64,000 bases of DNA from Holothuria scabra. Lineage: Eukaryota > Echinodermata > Holothuroidea > Aspidochirotida > Holothuriidae. A program made the translations under genes and the position numbers. The DNA lies in the NCBI GenBank assembly GCA_037179385.1, contig CM074185.1, positions 51,401,000-51,464,999 of the forward strand. Reading direction: 5' to 3'. This document shows, one piece after another, positions 39,101-42,991 of this stretch. The notes beneath the pieces are model-generated. The model had not been told where the DNA came from. It ran no database searches and worked only from the letters and a program-made list of their open reading frames with translations. Positions within the stretch are counted from its first letter, which is position 1; each line of letters starts with the position of its first letter.

Positions 39101-41173
39101 ACATCTCCCTGACTCATGACTTGAGTTGCTAGGCTGTGCTGATTTCATCTGGTTACTTGTATTTTCCCAGTTAACTGCCTCCACAGCAGCTGTCAAAGTG
39201 TTCCAGAATTTTGTTGACAGCATTCAATAAAATTTTTTAAATGTGCCAGAACTGTGTGGTAGGGGAAGAAAATTTTTTTTTGTTTGTCGCTTTATTTTTT
39301 TATATTTGTCTCTGTCATAGTGTGTAGTTGAGTGTGCTTCTATCGGTCCATGCGTGACATATGTCTTCAATTAAATTTAGATTGTTTATTTTTAAATCTC
39401 TCAAACATTATAAAACAACAAAGACATATGGAGCAGTAGACTCGCAAAATATAAGAGGTGGAGAGCTTTTATCCATAAATGCATGTAATGAAGCCCAGGG
39501 ATCTTAAAATAATAGGATCTTTCTGCTGTTATGGCCGATGGGGGATAACTTATAACCTTAGACAGAGTTTTTAAGGTACAGATGATTGGGTACTGGCCCA
39601 GGGGGTCATGAGGATTACCAGGCATTTTCAAGTTCACACAATCATTTTATTTCTACATGCAGCTTTACCACCATGGCGATGCATCTCTACTGGGATTTAA
39701 TGGTTTCAGTATTGAACAGGTGGCTTGATTTTTGGCCCCGAGGGTGGGAAAGTGGGTAGAAATTTTGATTATATTACTCAATATAGGTCATAACAGATCA
39801 AACAGATATTTTTGCAATATGGGAGAAAATATTTGTCAAAAAAAGGAATAAAATTGCCCATATCCTGTGGAATGCATAAATCCTGTACATCAGTTGTTGT
39901 TTAAGAATGCAGAAACAATGGCAGTTTTGTTGGGGTCTAGGCTAACAAGGTGGGTTCGGGGAATGTCATTTAGGCTGTAAAGCAGTGACTGAGGTTGGTC
40001 CTTTCTGACAATTTTGTCACTGAATGTATACTAACCCTGCAGTGAATACTTTGTATCATGCCGGGTAAGCCTGTGGCAATGAAGGTTGAATGAATACTAC
40101 TGTATGTCTTGAACTTCAGTATAAAAATAAATATTACTGCAATATATGATCACAACTAAAGCTTCAGACCTTGAGTTTAAGATTTTCCAGGTGTGCTATA
40201 AATCACTTTTCTCAGGAAAATAAGGAGTGCAATAGGTGTGCTGTTTTAATAGGATAATATGAGCTCCCATTCTTCATCTAGGTATGTAAAAATTCACACT
40301 CCTCAGAGAAATTTGAGGAGAATAATCCAATGTGCTATTGCACTAAATACATCCCAAAATTCAAGCCTGAACCTTCAAGGTAAATCTTGTCTTAACATAA
40401 AATAATATCACATTGCTTTGGAATAATGATTCAAATGTCGCATTTGGAAAAGTGAACCTCCAGAGAAGGGACCATTTTGAGTATGATTCAAATGTCATAT
40501 GTGGAACAATGTCCCTTCAAAGTAATGGCCCTTTGGAGCAATGATCGTACCACTAACAACATTCTGGCAAGGTCATTATAATGATTGGTTAGTTTGGCAT
40601 ATTGTGTTATTGGTGTACCAATTTTGTATGTATAAAGCAGTAGAAAAGGGACAATTTATTCAGAGGCTTCTGATTCTTGTGTGACCTTCTGGAGGATGGA
40701 TCCTGTTACTTTTATCTTGATTAAGTTCTAGCATGTAGACATTTGGTGGATTAAAACCAATGTCAGTCTGGAAACTGCAAATTCAACCAGAATACTAGTC
40801 AGGGTAATGGGAGCTTTGGTTGCAACCCCAATCAGTGTTTATTAGGACAGCTAAAAGCCTGATAATGAAGGTTCCTTCTCAATTTGTTTTCTTTTTTTTG
40901 TTTTGTTTTTGTCAGCTTGAACAAGATAAGAGATCACCAGCTACAGAGCCAAGTTCTTCTTTTGTAAGAGAAACTTTGCGTAGAGCTGTGGAGAATTCTG
41001 GTTTACGACCTTTGAACTCTGTAGATAGCCTGTTACAAGAGGCAGAAAGTAGCAGTGTCCTTGAGTCTGCTTGCGAGGAGCAGATGAAGAGTGCCCTCAA
41101 GCAGAGATTGAGAACAGATCCAGATTACGACCCTCAGCGATTTCCAAATACAGACAAGTACCTCCAGAAGTAA
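1..41173 (+). CDS. BAG6: BAG6 (BAT3/Scythe) co-chaperone, 3' part of gene, 18 exons
   Basis: BAG6 is a nuclear/cytosolic holdase. With GET4 and UBL4A it captures exposed hydrophobic segments, passing tail-anchored proteins to the GET/TRC pathway and mislocalised proteins to the proteasome (established for the family). Exons: 1-115, 1922-2095, 3135-3344, 4476-4626, 7983-8243, 10109-10243, 11133-11437, 12513-12612, 13367-13537, 13768-13937, 15211-15264, 15480-15582, 17082-17212, 23172-23325, 24048-24151, 25073-25192, 25768-25875, 40916-41173. All have AG/GT borders and compatible phases, giving 940 codons plus stop. Identification rests mainly on the C-terminus: a WVPVMTQDIQ block, SDAYLQGLPPKRIK with a basic nuclear-localisation-like cluster, and a final DPDYDPQRFPN segment, as in vertebrate BAG6. 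The N-terminal ubiquitin-like domain is absent because it lies upstream of base 1. Long Ser/Thr/Gln/Pro-rich linkers fit the family. No frameshift or internal stop was seen. Confidence 0.93.
193..400 (+). repeat. Dispersed repeat, copy 1 (partner at 7720-7940)
   Basis: Shares with 7720-7940 the order GAGCTAGATRAAA, GTTAAGTT, CAAGTT...AGTTCAAG, CCTCCCTTT, ACGACAGGCAAGGAAT and CATATTCTA. This is probably an old SINE-like or LINE-tail repeat. I do not assign a family. Confidence 0.5.
541..1740. other. Intron, no gene seen
   Basis: AT-rich intron sequence with an A-rich tract (about 991-1024). An open stretch at 1407-1676 has no splice context or recognisable protein. Nothing else supported. Confidence 0.6.
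1740..1815 (-). repeat. tRNA-derived SINE head
   Basis: On the minus strand, an A-box-like TGGCTAGGTATATAGC (rc of 1787-1802) is followed by a B-box-like GGTTTAAATCTCC (rc of 1748-1760) at tRNA-like spacing. No acceptor-stem pairing was seen, so a SINE head is more likely than a working tRNA. Confidence 0.4.
1922..2095 (+). CDS. BAG6: BAG6 exon b
   Basis: 58 codons, phase 0 at both ends. Acceptor follows a pyrimidine tract ending CCCTCTCAG; donor GTAAGA. Encodes a helix (QNVCCQVMHYISHIYHSLSD) followed by a Pro-rich stretch (RPPRVAAVPNVPSPIGPFPV). Continues the conserved domain of the previous exon. Confidence 0.9.
2096..3134. other. Intron, nothing recognised
   Basis: AT-rich, unstructured sequence between BAG6 exons b and c. 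Short open frames have no codon or domain support. Confidence 0.6.
3135..3344 (+). CDS. BAG6: BAG6 exon c, Ser/Thr-rich linker
   Basis: 70 codons, phase 0 both ends, acceptor GACGCAG, donor GTAATT. After FVGSPITVSRGQG it is almost wholly Ser, Thr, Gly and Gln, including a run of seven Ser. Low-complexity disordered linker, poorly conserved in sequence but normal for BAG6. Confidence 0.85.
3345..4475. other. Intron, nothing recognised
   Basis: Between BAG6 exons c and d. A- and T-runs only; no repeat or gene identified. Confidence 0.6.
4476..4626 (+). CDS. BAG6: BAG6 exon d, Pro-rich
   Basis: 50 codons plus one base (phase 1 exit), acceptor CTATAG, donor GTATGT. Encodes TTRPQPSAPTPSGPRPG followed by a Gly/Arg/Pro segment ending PPDPNRTVHIR. 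Proline-rich linker of the protein. The reading frame is fixed by both neighbours. Confidence 0.85.
4993..6665. mobile_element. About 1.7 kb non-coding element with palindromic ends
   Basis: The left end (GTAACTACCAGGGTT, then a GGTTTTGGAC inverted repeat at 5009-5029) and the right end (GTCCAAAAC...CTAACCCTAGTAAC at 6640-6665) are inverted matches. A perfect 22-bp palindrome sits at 6564-6585 and a near-perfect one at 6612-6633. Many TCCAAAAC/GGTTTAAACC words cluster at both ends. No transposase frame is visible. Likely a non-autonomous DNA transposon, class unknown. Confidence 0.55.
6666..7719. other. Intron, nothing recognised
   Basis: Low-complexity AT-rich DNA with a short GGTTAGGG-type run at about 6970. 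No gene or repeat pair found. Confidence 0.55.
7720..7940 (+). repeat. Dispersed repeat, copy 2 (partner at 193-400)
   Basis: Second copy of the repeat at 193-400, with the core TTACAACAGGCAGGGAATAC. It ends about 40 bp before BAG6 exon e. Confidence 0.5.
7983..8243 (+). CDS. BAG6: BAG6 exon e
   Basis: Phase 1 in and out, 261 bp, acceptor GTTCCCAG, donor GTGAGG. Encodes HIEIRQLP, a helix MMQNIAQAIMQQIQQVG, then a Ser/Thr/Gln-rich tail. The short Met/Gln helix in a disordered context resembles a hydrophobic substrate- or partner-binding patch (inference). Confidence 0.88.
8244..10108. other. Intron, nothing recognised
   Basis: 1.9 kb between BAG6 exons e and f. A G-rich tract at about 9391-9408 is the only feature. 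Open frames here are short and lack support. Confidence 0.6.
10109..10243 (+). CDS. BAG6: BAG6 exon f
   Basis: 135 bp, phase 1 in and out, acceptor CTATCTCACAG, donor GTAAAA. Encodes a basic, Val/Arg-rich stretch (PRTVRVQMTQQGQVPSSVRV) and RLPGMRVQAQTRIRT. Uninterrupted frame with both flanking exons. Confidence 0.85.
10244..11132. other. Intron, nothing recognised
   Basis: Between BAG6 exons f and g. The open frame at 10598-10810 has no splice context or homology that I can see. Confidence 0.55.
11133..11437 (+). CDS. BAG6: BAG6 exon g, largest internal exon here
   Basis: 305 bp, phase 1 in and 0 out, acceptor CTATTTTCAG, donor GTAAAG. Begins with a Ser/Thr-rich linker, then the conserved-looking MNPLIVGMWDPFLPCQSRH block, and ends in a Gly/Gln/Arg-rich segment. 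Confidence 0.88.
11543..11800. mobile_element. piggyBac-like MITE with TTAA target duplication
   Basis: 258 bp bounded by TTAA (11543-11546 and 11797-11800). The internal inverted ends CCCTTTACCGT (11547-11557) and ACGGTAAAGGG (11786-11796) match perfectly. TTAA plus a CCC start is the piggyBac signature (established). The interior is much GC-richer than its surroundings and holds a perfect GGGTCC-AAAA-GGACCC hairpin at 11765-11780. No coding capacity. Confidence 0.75.
12091..12451. mobile_element. TTAA-type MITE family A, copy 1
   Basis: The left end TTGGCCTAATCCTCTCACCC and the right end GAGAGGGTTAGCCCTTTAA are inverted matches. Related copies are at 36766-37003, 52854-53159 and (partial) 16680-16905. 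Lies in the intron before exon h. Confidence 0.55.
12513..12612 (+). CDS. BAG6: BAG6 exon h
   Basis: 100 bp, phase 0 in and 1 out, acceptor CCTTTACAG. The donor is GTTTGT, weaker than the other donors. Encodes MPSAGNFAEMIGGVMNALTS followed by QGMLSPESMPTTT, a Met-rich amphipathic helix. Confidence 0.85.
12613..13366. other. Intron with short TA repeat
   Basis: Only a small AT dinucleotide run (about 12946-12962) and a purine run near 13145 are notable. No gene seen. Confidence 0.55.
13367..13537 (+). CDS. BAG6: BAG6 exon i
   Basis: 171 bp, phase 1 in and out, acceptor TATGACAG, donor GTAAAA. Encodes a Ser/Gly linker then helices LSPENILFHMFNRMAE and NPETLQELFRGITQ. Part of the conserved central helical region of BAG6. 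Confidence 0.88.
13768..13937 (+). CDS. BAG6: BAG6 exon j
   Basis: 170 bp, phase 1 in and 0 out, acceptor GTTTTACAG, donor GTAAGA. Encodes helices FLNEMAGALSRVLRVNDVSQ and LRPTIIEFINNRILRGG. The strong helical character and lack of low complexity mark a folded region. Confidence 0.9.
13938..14939. other. Intron, nothing recognised
   Basis: Between BAG6 exons j and k. No repeat pair or coding signal identified. Confidence 0.55.
14940..15066. mobile_element. Short MITE-like inverted-repeat element
   Basis: GGGGCAAAACA at 14940-14950 is mirrored by TTGTTTTGCCCC at 15055-15066. The 127-bp non-coding body suggests a small MITE. The target duplication is not clear. Confidence 0.4.
15211..15264 (+). 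CDS. BAG6: BAG6 exon k, 54-bp exon
   Basis: 18 codons (NSCRRVVTESRAELAELL), phase 0 both ends, acceptor CATTAAG, donor GTAAGT. Too short for ordinary ORF detection. Supported because it keeps frame between exons j and l and has clean borders. Confidence 0.75.
15480..15582 (+). CDS. BAG6: BAG6 exon l
   Basis: 103 bp, phase 0 in and 1 out, acceptor CCTATACAG, donor GTAAGT. Encodes EGYSTHHNIDSIATFSYFLE followed by EVLTEIVTKSVGDH, a long helix with hydrophobic spacing. Confidence 0.85.
15622..15644. repeat. 11-bp-arm palindrome
   Basis: CTTTAAGGGAT, one central T, then ATCCCTTAAAG: perfect arms of 11 bp, 40 bases after the exon l donor. Confidence 0.6.
15660..16679. other. Intron, nothing recognised
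   Basis: AT-rich intron DNA between exons l and m with T and A homopolymers. No gene seen. Confidence 0.55.
16680..16905. repeat. MITE family A, decayed partial copy
   Basis: Shares the internal word GTGAGTATACAAG and the downstream TATCAAACACTC and CATGCAGTGT order with the copies at 36766-37003 and 52854-53159. The termini are decayed. Confidence 0.4.
17003..17047. repeat. Short tandem duplication
   Basis: Two adjacent copies of about 21 bp containing CTGTCCTATCATACCTGTAT, 35 bp before exon m. Confidence 0.6.
17082..17212 (+). CDS. BAG6: BAG6 exon m
   Basis: 131 bp, phase 1 in and 0 out, acceptor TTCATAG, donor GTAAGT. Encodes a helix around MVEHIQQSIHQGLRLLMYMY and GGENQMRAFIFERM. The other two frames of this exon contain stops, so the phase assignment is secure. 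Confidence 0.88.
17258..17775. mobile_element. Head-to-head pair of MITEs sharing a palindromic junction
   Basis: The outer ends TATAGACAAATCC (17258-17270) and GGATTTGTCTATA (about 17763-17775) enclose two inverted copies of about 255 bp. They meet at the perfect 20-bp palindrome 17506-17525. A third copy lies at 31715-31962. A TA duplication would suit a Tc1/mariner-type element (inference). Confidence 0.6.
17776..18254. other. Intron, nothing recognised
   Basis: No gene or repeat partner identified in this part of the exon m-n intron. Confidence 0.5.
18400..18529 (-). pseudogene. U2 snRNA-like sequence, degenerate 3' half
   Basis: Read on the minus strand from 18529, the first 50 bases match the 5' end of metazoan U2 snRNA at 44 positions by my alignment with the known human sequence. 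The match includes the 5' ATCGCTTCT, the stem-I region and the branch-site-pairing GTAGTA (intact). Downstream, stem II is not recognisable. A CAATTATGTAAATGG resembles the sequence before the Sm site, but the Sm site itself is lost. It is most likely a retro-copied or decayed U2 copy. The 129-codon open frame across it (18255-18644) is incidental. Confidence 0.6.
18650..19340. other. Intron, nothing recognised
   Basis: AT-rich intron DNA between the U2-like copy and the satellite. No exon could be justified here. Confidence 0.5.
19341..19428. repeat. GT/TATG microsatellite
   Basis: Imperfect (TG)n with TATG variants directly preceding the 145-bp satellite. Confidence 0.9.
19430..22790 (+). 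repeat. 145-bp satellite, about 22 units, carrying nuclear-receptor-like half-sites
   Basis: Conserved landmarks (AGGTCA-A-AGGTCA, then GGGTCA-CATG-GGGTCA, then CCTTGTTTACACGATATCTCA) recur about every 145 bp: 19537, 19682, 19826, 19971, 20116, 20261, 20406 and so on. The last units (after about 22480) are diverged. Roughly 14 units keep a perfect DR1 site. The period is not a multiple of three, so open frames across it are accidental. It lies in the 6 kb intron between BAG6 exons m and n. Confidence 0.95.
22870..23171. other. Intron, nothing recognised
   Basis: Sequence between the satellite's decayed end and exon n. It contains only a short GATTCTAATCC-type inverted word. Confidence 0.5.
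23172..23325 (+). CDS. BAG6: BAG6 exon n (acceptor chosen by phase)
   Basis: Encodes GGDMLGLMVSANLTRMVASM, AVREADIMRFIVKNGESPPP and the start of the next codon. The donor GTAAGA at 23326 is clear. The preceding exon ends in phase 0. The TAG at 23169-23171 gives a phase-0 start and adds the residues RSWATSLGVA. The acceptor at 23202 (GTGGCAG) would need a phase-1 predecessor and so an unseen exon. I prefer 23172, with moderate certainty for the 5' border only. Confidence 0.75.
23550..23790. repeat. Short local tandem repeats
   Basis: Two diverged copies with TTTGGCAGTGAAATAGT and AGAGAATT about 105 bp apart are followed by a duplicated unit of about 31 bp (ATGGAACAGTAATGAAARTG). Confidence 0.6.
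24048..24151 (+). CDS. BAG6: BAG6 exon o
   Basis: 104 bp, phase 1 in and 0 out, acceptor GTATCAG, donor GTAAAC. Encodes AIPLPAPESSPTSARDPGSS then NSSDTMETARESSPE, a Ser/Pro/Glu-rich acidic linker preceding the C-terminal region. Confidence 0.85.
24152..25072. other. Intron, nothing recognised
   Basis: Between BAG6 exons o and p. Overlapping open frames on both strands around 24428-24993 have no supporting structure. Confidence 0.55.
25073..25192 (+). CDS. BAG6: BAG6 exon p
   Basis: 40 codons, phase 0 both ends, acceptor TTTGTTACAG, donor GTAAGA. Starts with the acidic AMEVDHGDSVG stretch and ends LGASWQAVVPQ, just before the conserved C-terminal block. The family has a similar acidic Met-Glu region here. 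Confidence 0.87.
25193..25767. other. Intron, nothing recognised
   Basis: Between BAG6 exons p and q. Two T-runs (25382-25414); no gene seen. Confidence 0.55.
25768..25875 (+). CDS. BAG6: BAG6 exon q, conserved C-terminal block with NLS-like cluster
   Basis: 36 codons, phase 0 both ends. Encodes DWVPVMTQDIQRQRRQ and then PFSDAYLQGLPPKRIK. This corresponds to the vertebrate BAG6 segment bearing the nuclear-localisation signal and GET4-binding region (established for the family). It is the clearest single piece of evidence for the gene's identity. Confidence 0.93.
26010..26130 (+). repeat. Possible tRNA-derived SINE fragment
   Basis: GGGCAGCTGAGAGAG resembles an A box and GGATTCAAAATCC a B box, spaced as in a tRNA. 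The match is weak. Confidence 0.3.
26740..27420. repeat. 85-bp minisatellite, about 8 diverged units
   Basis: CTGCAGCTTGCTGAAGTA and CTGTGACCTAAGAATTGYAC recur about every 85 bp (near 26765, 26848, 26933, 27018, 27103 and 27188). The last units are degenerate. Minus-strand open frames across it (26625-26999, 27264-27539) are by-products of the repeat. Confidence 0.85.
27430..28132. other. Intron, nothing recognised
   Basis: Part of the 15 kb last intron. No gene or repeat partner found. Confidence 0.5.
28133..28396. mobile_element. TTAA-type MITE family B, copy 1
   Basis: TTAA at both ends. The inverted ends read TTAAAGGTAAAAAGCAGTCC and, from the other side, TTAATGGGCAAGAGCAGTCA. Internal marker ATTGTCACATGACTC...CAGCCAATCATGAAA. 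Confidence 0.65.
28693..29246. mobile_element. TTAA-type MITE family B, copy 2 (longer)
   Basis: Begins TTAAAGGTCAAGAGCAGTTG and ends TGACTGCTCTTGCCCTTTAA, nearly perfect inverted ends. The right half aligns with copy 1, including TCTACTACACTACTTCAA. 554 bp, about twice copy 1. Confidence 0.6.
29247..31714. other. Intron, with one possible tRNA-like SINE scrap
   Basis: No gene seen. About 29690-29790 on the minus strand shows an A-box-like TGGATAGAGTAC and a B-box-like GGGTCCAATCC, suggesting a SINE head (weak). A CCAAGATGGCTGCC word occurs near 31430. Confidence 0.45.
31715..31962. mobile_element. Third copy of the 17258-17775 MITE family
   Basis: Matches the right half of the inverted pair: GATTGTGATGGTCTGA, CTTACCTGTTCCATGGATGG, GAGGATTTGAAATTCACGTA, GGCTGATGGACC, and a decayed GGATCTTCTATA end. 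Confidence 0.6.
31963..34054. other. Intron, mostly nothing recognised
   Basis: A partial family B MITE lies at about 32102-32165 (TCACATGACTCTCAAGAGCC). Otherwise unstructured intron DNA. Confidence 0.5.
34055..34290 (+). repeat. SINE family S, copy 1
   Basis: Shares the body CTACTGCC...CTTGGTGCTYAKC...GGAAAACAAGCCAGTRAGC...AAACTCTATCTAAC with copies at 48276-48435 (minus), 49445-49714 and 54190-55330. A decayed B box (AGTTTAGACTCCTGC) is present. Confidence 0.6.
34490..34800 (+). repeat. Second tRNA-derived SINE type
   Basis: The A-box-like TGGACCCAGTGGTTGTGG and the B box AGTTCGAATCCTGCT are at tRNA-like spacing (about 34507-34562), with an unrelated 3' body. Open frames on both strands here are not genes. 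Confidence 0.45.
34801..36765. other. Intron, nothing recognised
   Basis: Part of the last BAG6 intron. No repeat partner or gene identified. Confidence 0.5.
36766..37003. mobile_element. TTAA-type MITE family A, copy 2
   Basis: Left GACCTGATCCTCTCACCCC and right GGGGTGAGAGGTATGGCCCT are inverted matches. Internal GTGAGTATACAAGACCCC and GAGCTGAGCCAATTGAAAAT are shared with 52854-53159. Confidence 0.65.
37326..37750. mobile_element. MITE with perfect 56-bp terminal inverted repeats
   Basis: Bases 37326-37381 are the exact reverse complement of 37695-37750, starting AGCCGTGTTCCCATTTGATC. The 425-bp body is studded with GATC words such as GTAGATCAA, GGTGGATC and TGGGAACRC. It is flanked by TTT on both sides, so a 3-bp duplication (PIF/Harbinger-like) is possible but unproven. 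No coding capacity. Confidence 0.8.
37751..39439. other. Intron, nothing recognised
   Basis: Contains G-runs (about 38021-38032) and a C-run (about 38516-38527). No gene identified. Confidence 0.5.
39440..39640 (-). pseudogene. Possible hAT transposase C-terminal remnant
   Basis: The minus-strand translation contains YPPSAITAERSYYF preceded by Leu-rich sequence, resembling the hAT dimerisation-domain motif (T/S-A-x-x-ERS-F). The usual Lys/Arg-rich continuation is degraded. A short fragment only. This could also be a chance match. Confidence 0.35.
39641..40915. other. Intron, nothing recognised
   Basis: Two diverged copies of a GATTCAAATGTC unit of about 60 bp lie near 40427-40500. Nothing else seen before the last exon. 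Confidence 0.5.
40916..41173 (+). CDS. BAG6: BAG6 exon r, terminal exon with BAG-like end and stop
   Basis: 85 codons plus TAA, phase 0 in, after a long pyrimidine/T-rich acceptor tract ending GTCAG. Encodes SSSFVRETLRRAVENSGLRP, a central helical stretch, and LKQRLRTDPDYDPQRFPN near the end. In BAG6 this BAG-like module binds UBL4A. It is 15 kb from the previous exon, but the junction reads continuously against the family's layout. Confidence 0.93.
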   Translation, partial: LEQDKRSPATEPSSSFVRETLRRAVENSGLRPLNSVDSLLQEAESSSVLESACEEQMKSALKQRLRTDPDYDPQRFPNTDKYLQK

Positions 41174-41298
41174 ATGAAATCCACAAATCCTTGTCTTAAA
41201 CAGATGAGTCACCATGGTAACTGACCTGATCAAGACCTGGTTGTGGTTATAGAAGCATAATACATTTTTAATTAATTACCATCAACTGTCTTGGTTTG

Positions 41299-41304
41299 AT
41301 TAAA
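41299..41304 (+). terminator. Possible BAG6 polyadenylation signal ATTAAA
   Basis: ATTAAA lies 126 bases after the stop. No AATAAA was seen until 42769, which falls in repeat DNA. A variant hexamer alone is weak evidence, so the 3' UTR end is not determined. Confidence 0.25.
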
Positions 41305-42107
41305 ACAAATTAGTTGTGAAATGGATGTGTTATGTATCAATACCTATTGTAGTATTGTTATATCTCATTAGTACCTATGAACCTCTTCAGTATATATACA
41401 GACTTGGATTTGAAATTTCATCACCTTTTAGACCATAGCACGTGGTCTAAAAATATTACGCCAGCATTGTCATGCTTACCCGCCATGCATTTATACACAT
41501 TCAGCATTGTCATGTTTATTGCATTTATGTTCACAACTAAACTTTATCTGTATTCCCTAGTTTCACAAGCATGTAATGTACAGGTATTCCTTTTTTCTTT
41601 GGATCTTTTCTTCCAGTGCCTCAGATTTCAATCCCTGGTAAAAAATGGTTAAAAATGAGAAAGTGCTGATATTTAGACAAAAGTCATTGCCATTGAAAAG
41701 GTAAACATCCATGCACCTTTGACCACTCACCTCTTATGTGCTTATTTGTACTTTTGTAAAAGTGATGAAAAGAATTGATAAGTTTTTATGTCATAATGTA
41801 TTTATCTGACTTCCTCTGTGTAATAATAATCTCAGACATTTTCCCAGAACCGGGGCTTGTCAAAAAAACTTTCCTTTTTTTTATCGTATAGTTTTCTTGT
41901 AAAAACATGAATCGTTTGGTTAGCTGCTTTTGCCATTAATGTGTTGTCTGCCTTGTTGATATGTCCCTATTTAACAGTTTTGGAAAGGTTTGAGGAATGG
42001 GGAAGAGAGGGTAGCACATCTCCAGTTTAAGACTGAAAGGTTAGTCAAGAAGAGGACATTAAGGATTGTGCAGGTTAACATGGAATGTTTTTTTTTTTCT
42101 CTTCTTG
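41305..42107. other. 3' flank of BAG6, probable 3' UTR in part
   Basis: AT-rich. The open frame at 41377-41652 has no support. How far the BAG6 transcript extends is not visible. Confidence 0.45.
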
Positions 42108-42363
42108 TTAAGGGCAAAAGCAGTCACCCAAAGCTTGTTTTGAAACAATAGCCAGATACCCTAGATTTCTTCTTATTTTGCTTTTAATTATCTTTCATCA
42201 TATTTCAAGACTTACACATTTTACATTCAAGGTAAAACAATGAGTCAATCTTCTAAAATTAATAATTTAGTTATTAAATATCGTCACATGACTCTCAAGA
42301 GCCAATCATGAAACAGCAGATGTACTGTACACTAATCCAAATTGGAGTGACTCCATACCCCCT
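42108..42363. mobile_element. TTAA-type MITE family B, copy 3
   Basis: Begins TTAAGGGCAAAAGCAGTCAC. Internal ATCGTCACATGACTCTCAAG and CCAATCATGAAACAG match copies 1 and 2. The right end is decayed. Confidence 0.6.
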
Positions 42364-42374
42364 TTATATATGTA

Positions 42375-42945
42375 TACATATTTCAAATTGCGGATTAAGG
42401 CAAAAAATCGTCTGAAAAAAGGACCCATAGGGCAAATTTACCCATAGGGTAAAAAAACTGTTTCCTATTAACGTTTTGACACACATTTTCAATGGGAATA
42501 TGTAACAGTATAGTAAATCCCCACATGCCATACGTAGTTCATGTAATTACTTCAGTGTATACCATATATATTTCAAATTGCGGATTAAGGCGAAAAATCG
42601 TCTGAAAAAACGACCCATAGGGCAAATTTACCCATAGGGCAAGAAAACCCTGTTGTACATTAAAGGGGAAATGTATCCCAATTTAAACCAGCACACTCCT
42701 GTACCCTGCTTCATGAATGTATCTTTTAATTGTGAGAAAGTCTTTGAACTTTAAAAACAATCATGGAGAATAAAGTCTGGATATGGCCCGTCATACATTT
42801 GTGTTGACGGCTACAGGTATCCGTCAACACAAATGTATGACGGGCCATTGAAATAATGTGTATGCATATCTCAAAACGCAAAGGGGAAATATATTCTTGT
42901 GTATTTTATTGTTTTATTTTCGCCTTAACGTTCTGACCATATACC
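42375..42945. repeat. Repeat with an internal duplication of about 90 bp and inverted edges
   Basis: ATTTCAAATTGCGGATTAAG...CGACCCATAGGGCAAATTTA occurs twice about 190 bp apart (near 42380 and 42570). A TTTTCGCCTTAACG word near 42917 is inverted to the left edge. Likely a mobile element body containing the hairpin at 42783-42848. Confidence 0.5.
42783..42848. repeat. Perfect 28-bp hairpin
   Basis: 42783-42810 is the exact reverse complement of 42821-42848 around a 10-base loop (CTACAGGTAT). It begins ATGGCCCGTCATACATTTG. Confidence 0.95.
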
Positions 42946-42972
42946 GATTTCCCCCTACTGGTTGATCCAGCG

Positions 42973-42991
42973 TTATATATATATATATATA
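42973..42991. repeat. AT dinucleotide run
   Basis: Short (TA)n microsatellite. Confidence 0.9.

Noticed and set aside
42769..42774. AATAAA as the BAG6 polyadenylation signal
   Set aside because: It lies 1.6 kb past the stop, inside repeat DNA, with no evidence that the transcript reaches it.
42956..42972. CTACTGGTTGATCCAGCG resembling the 5' end of 18S rRNA
   Set aside because: Similarity stops after about a dozen bases and runs into a TA repeat. No rRNA sequence follows.
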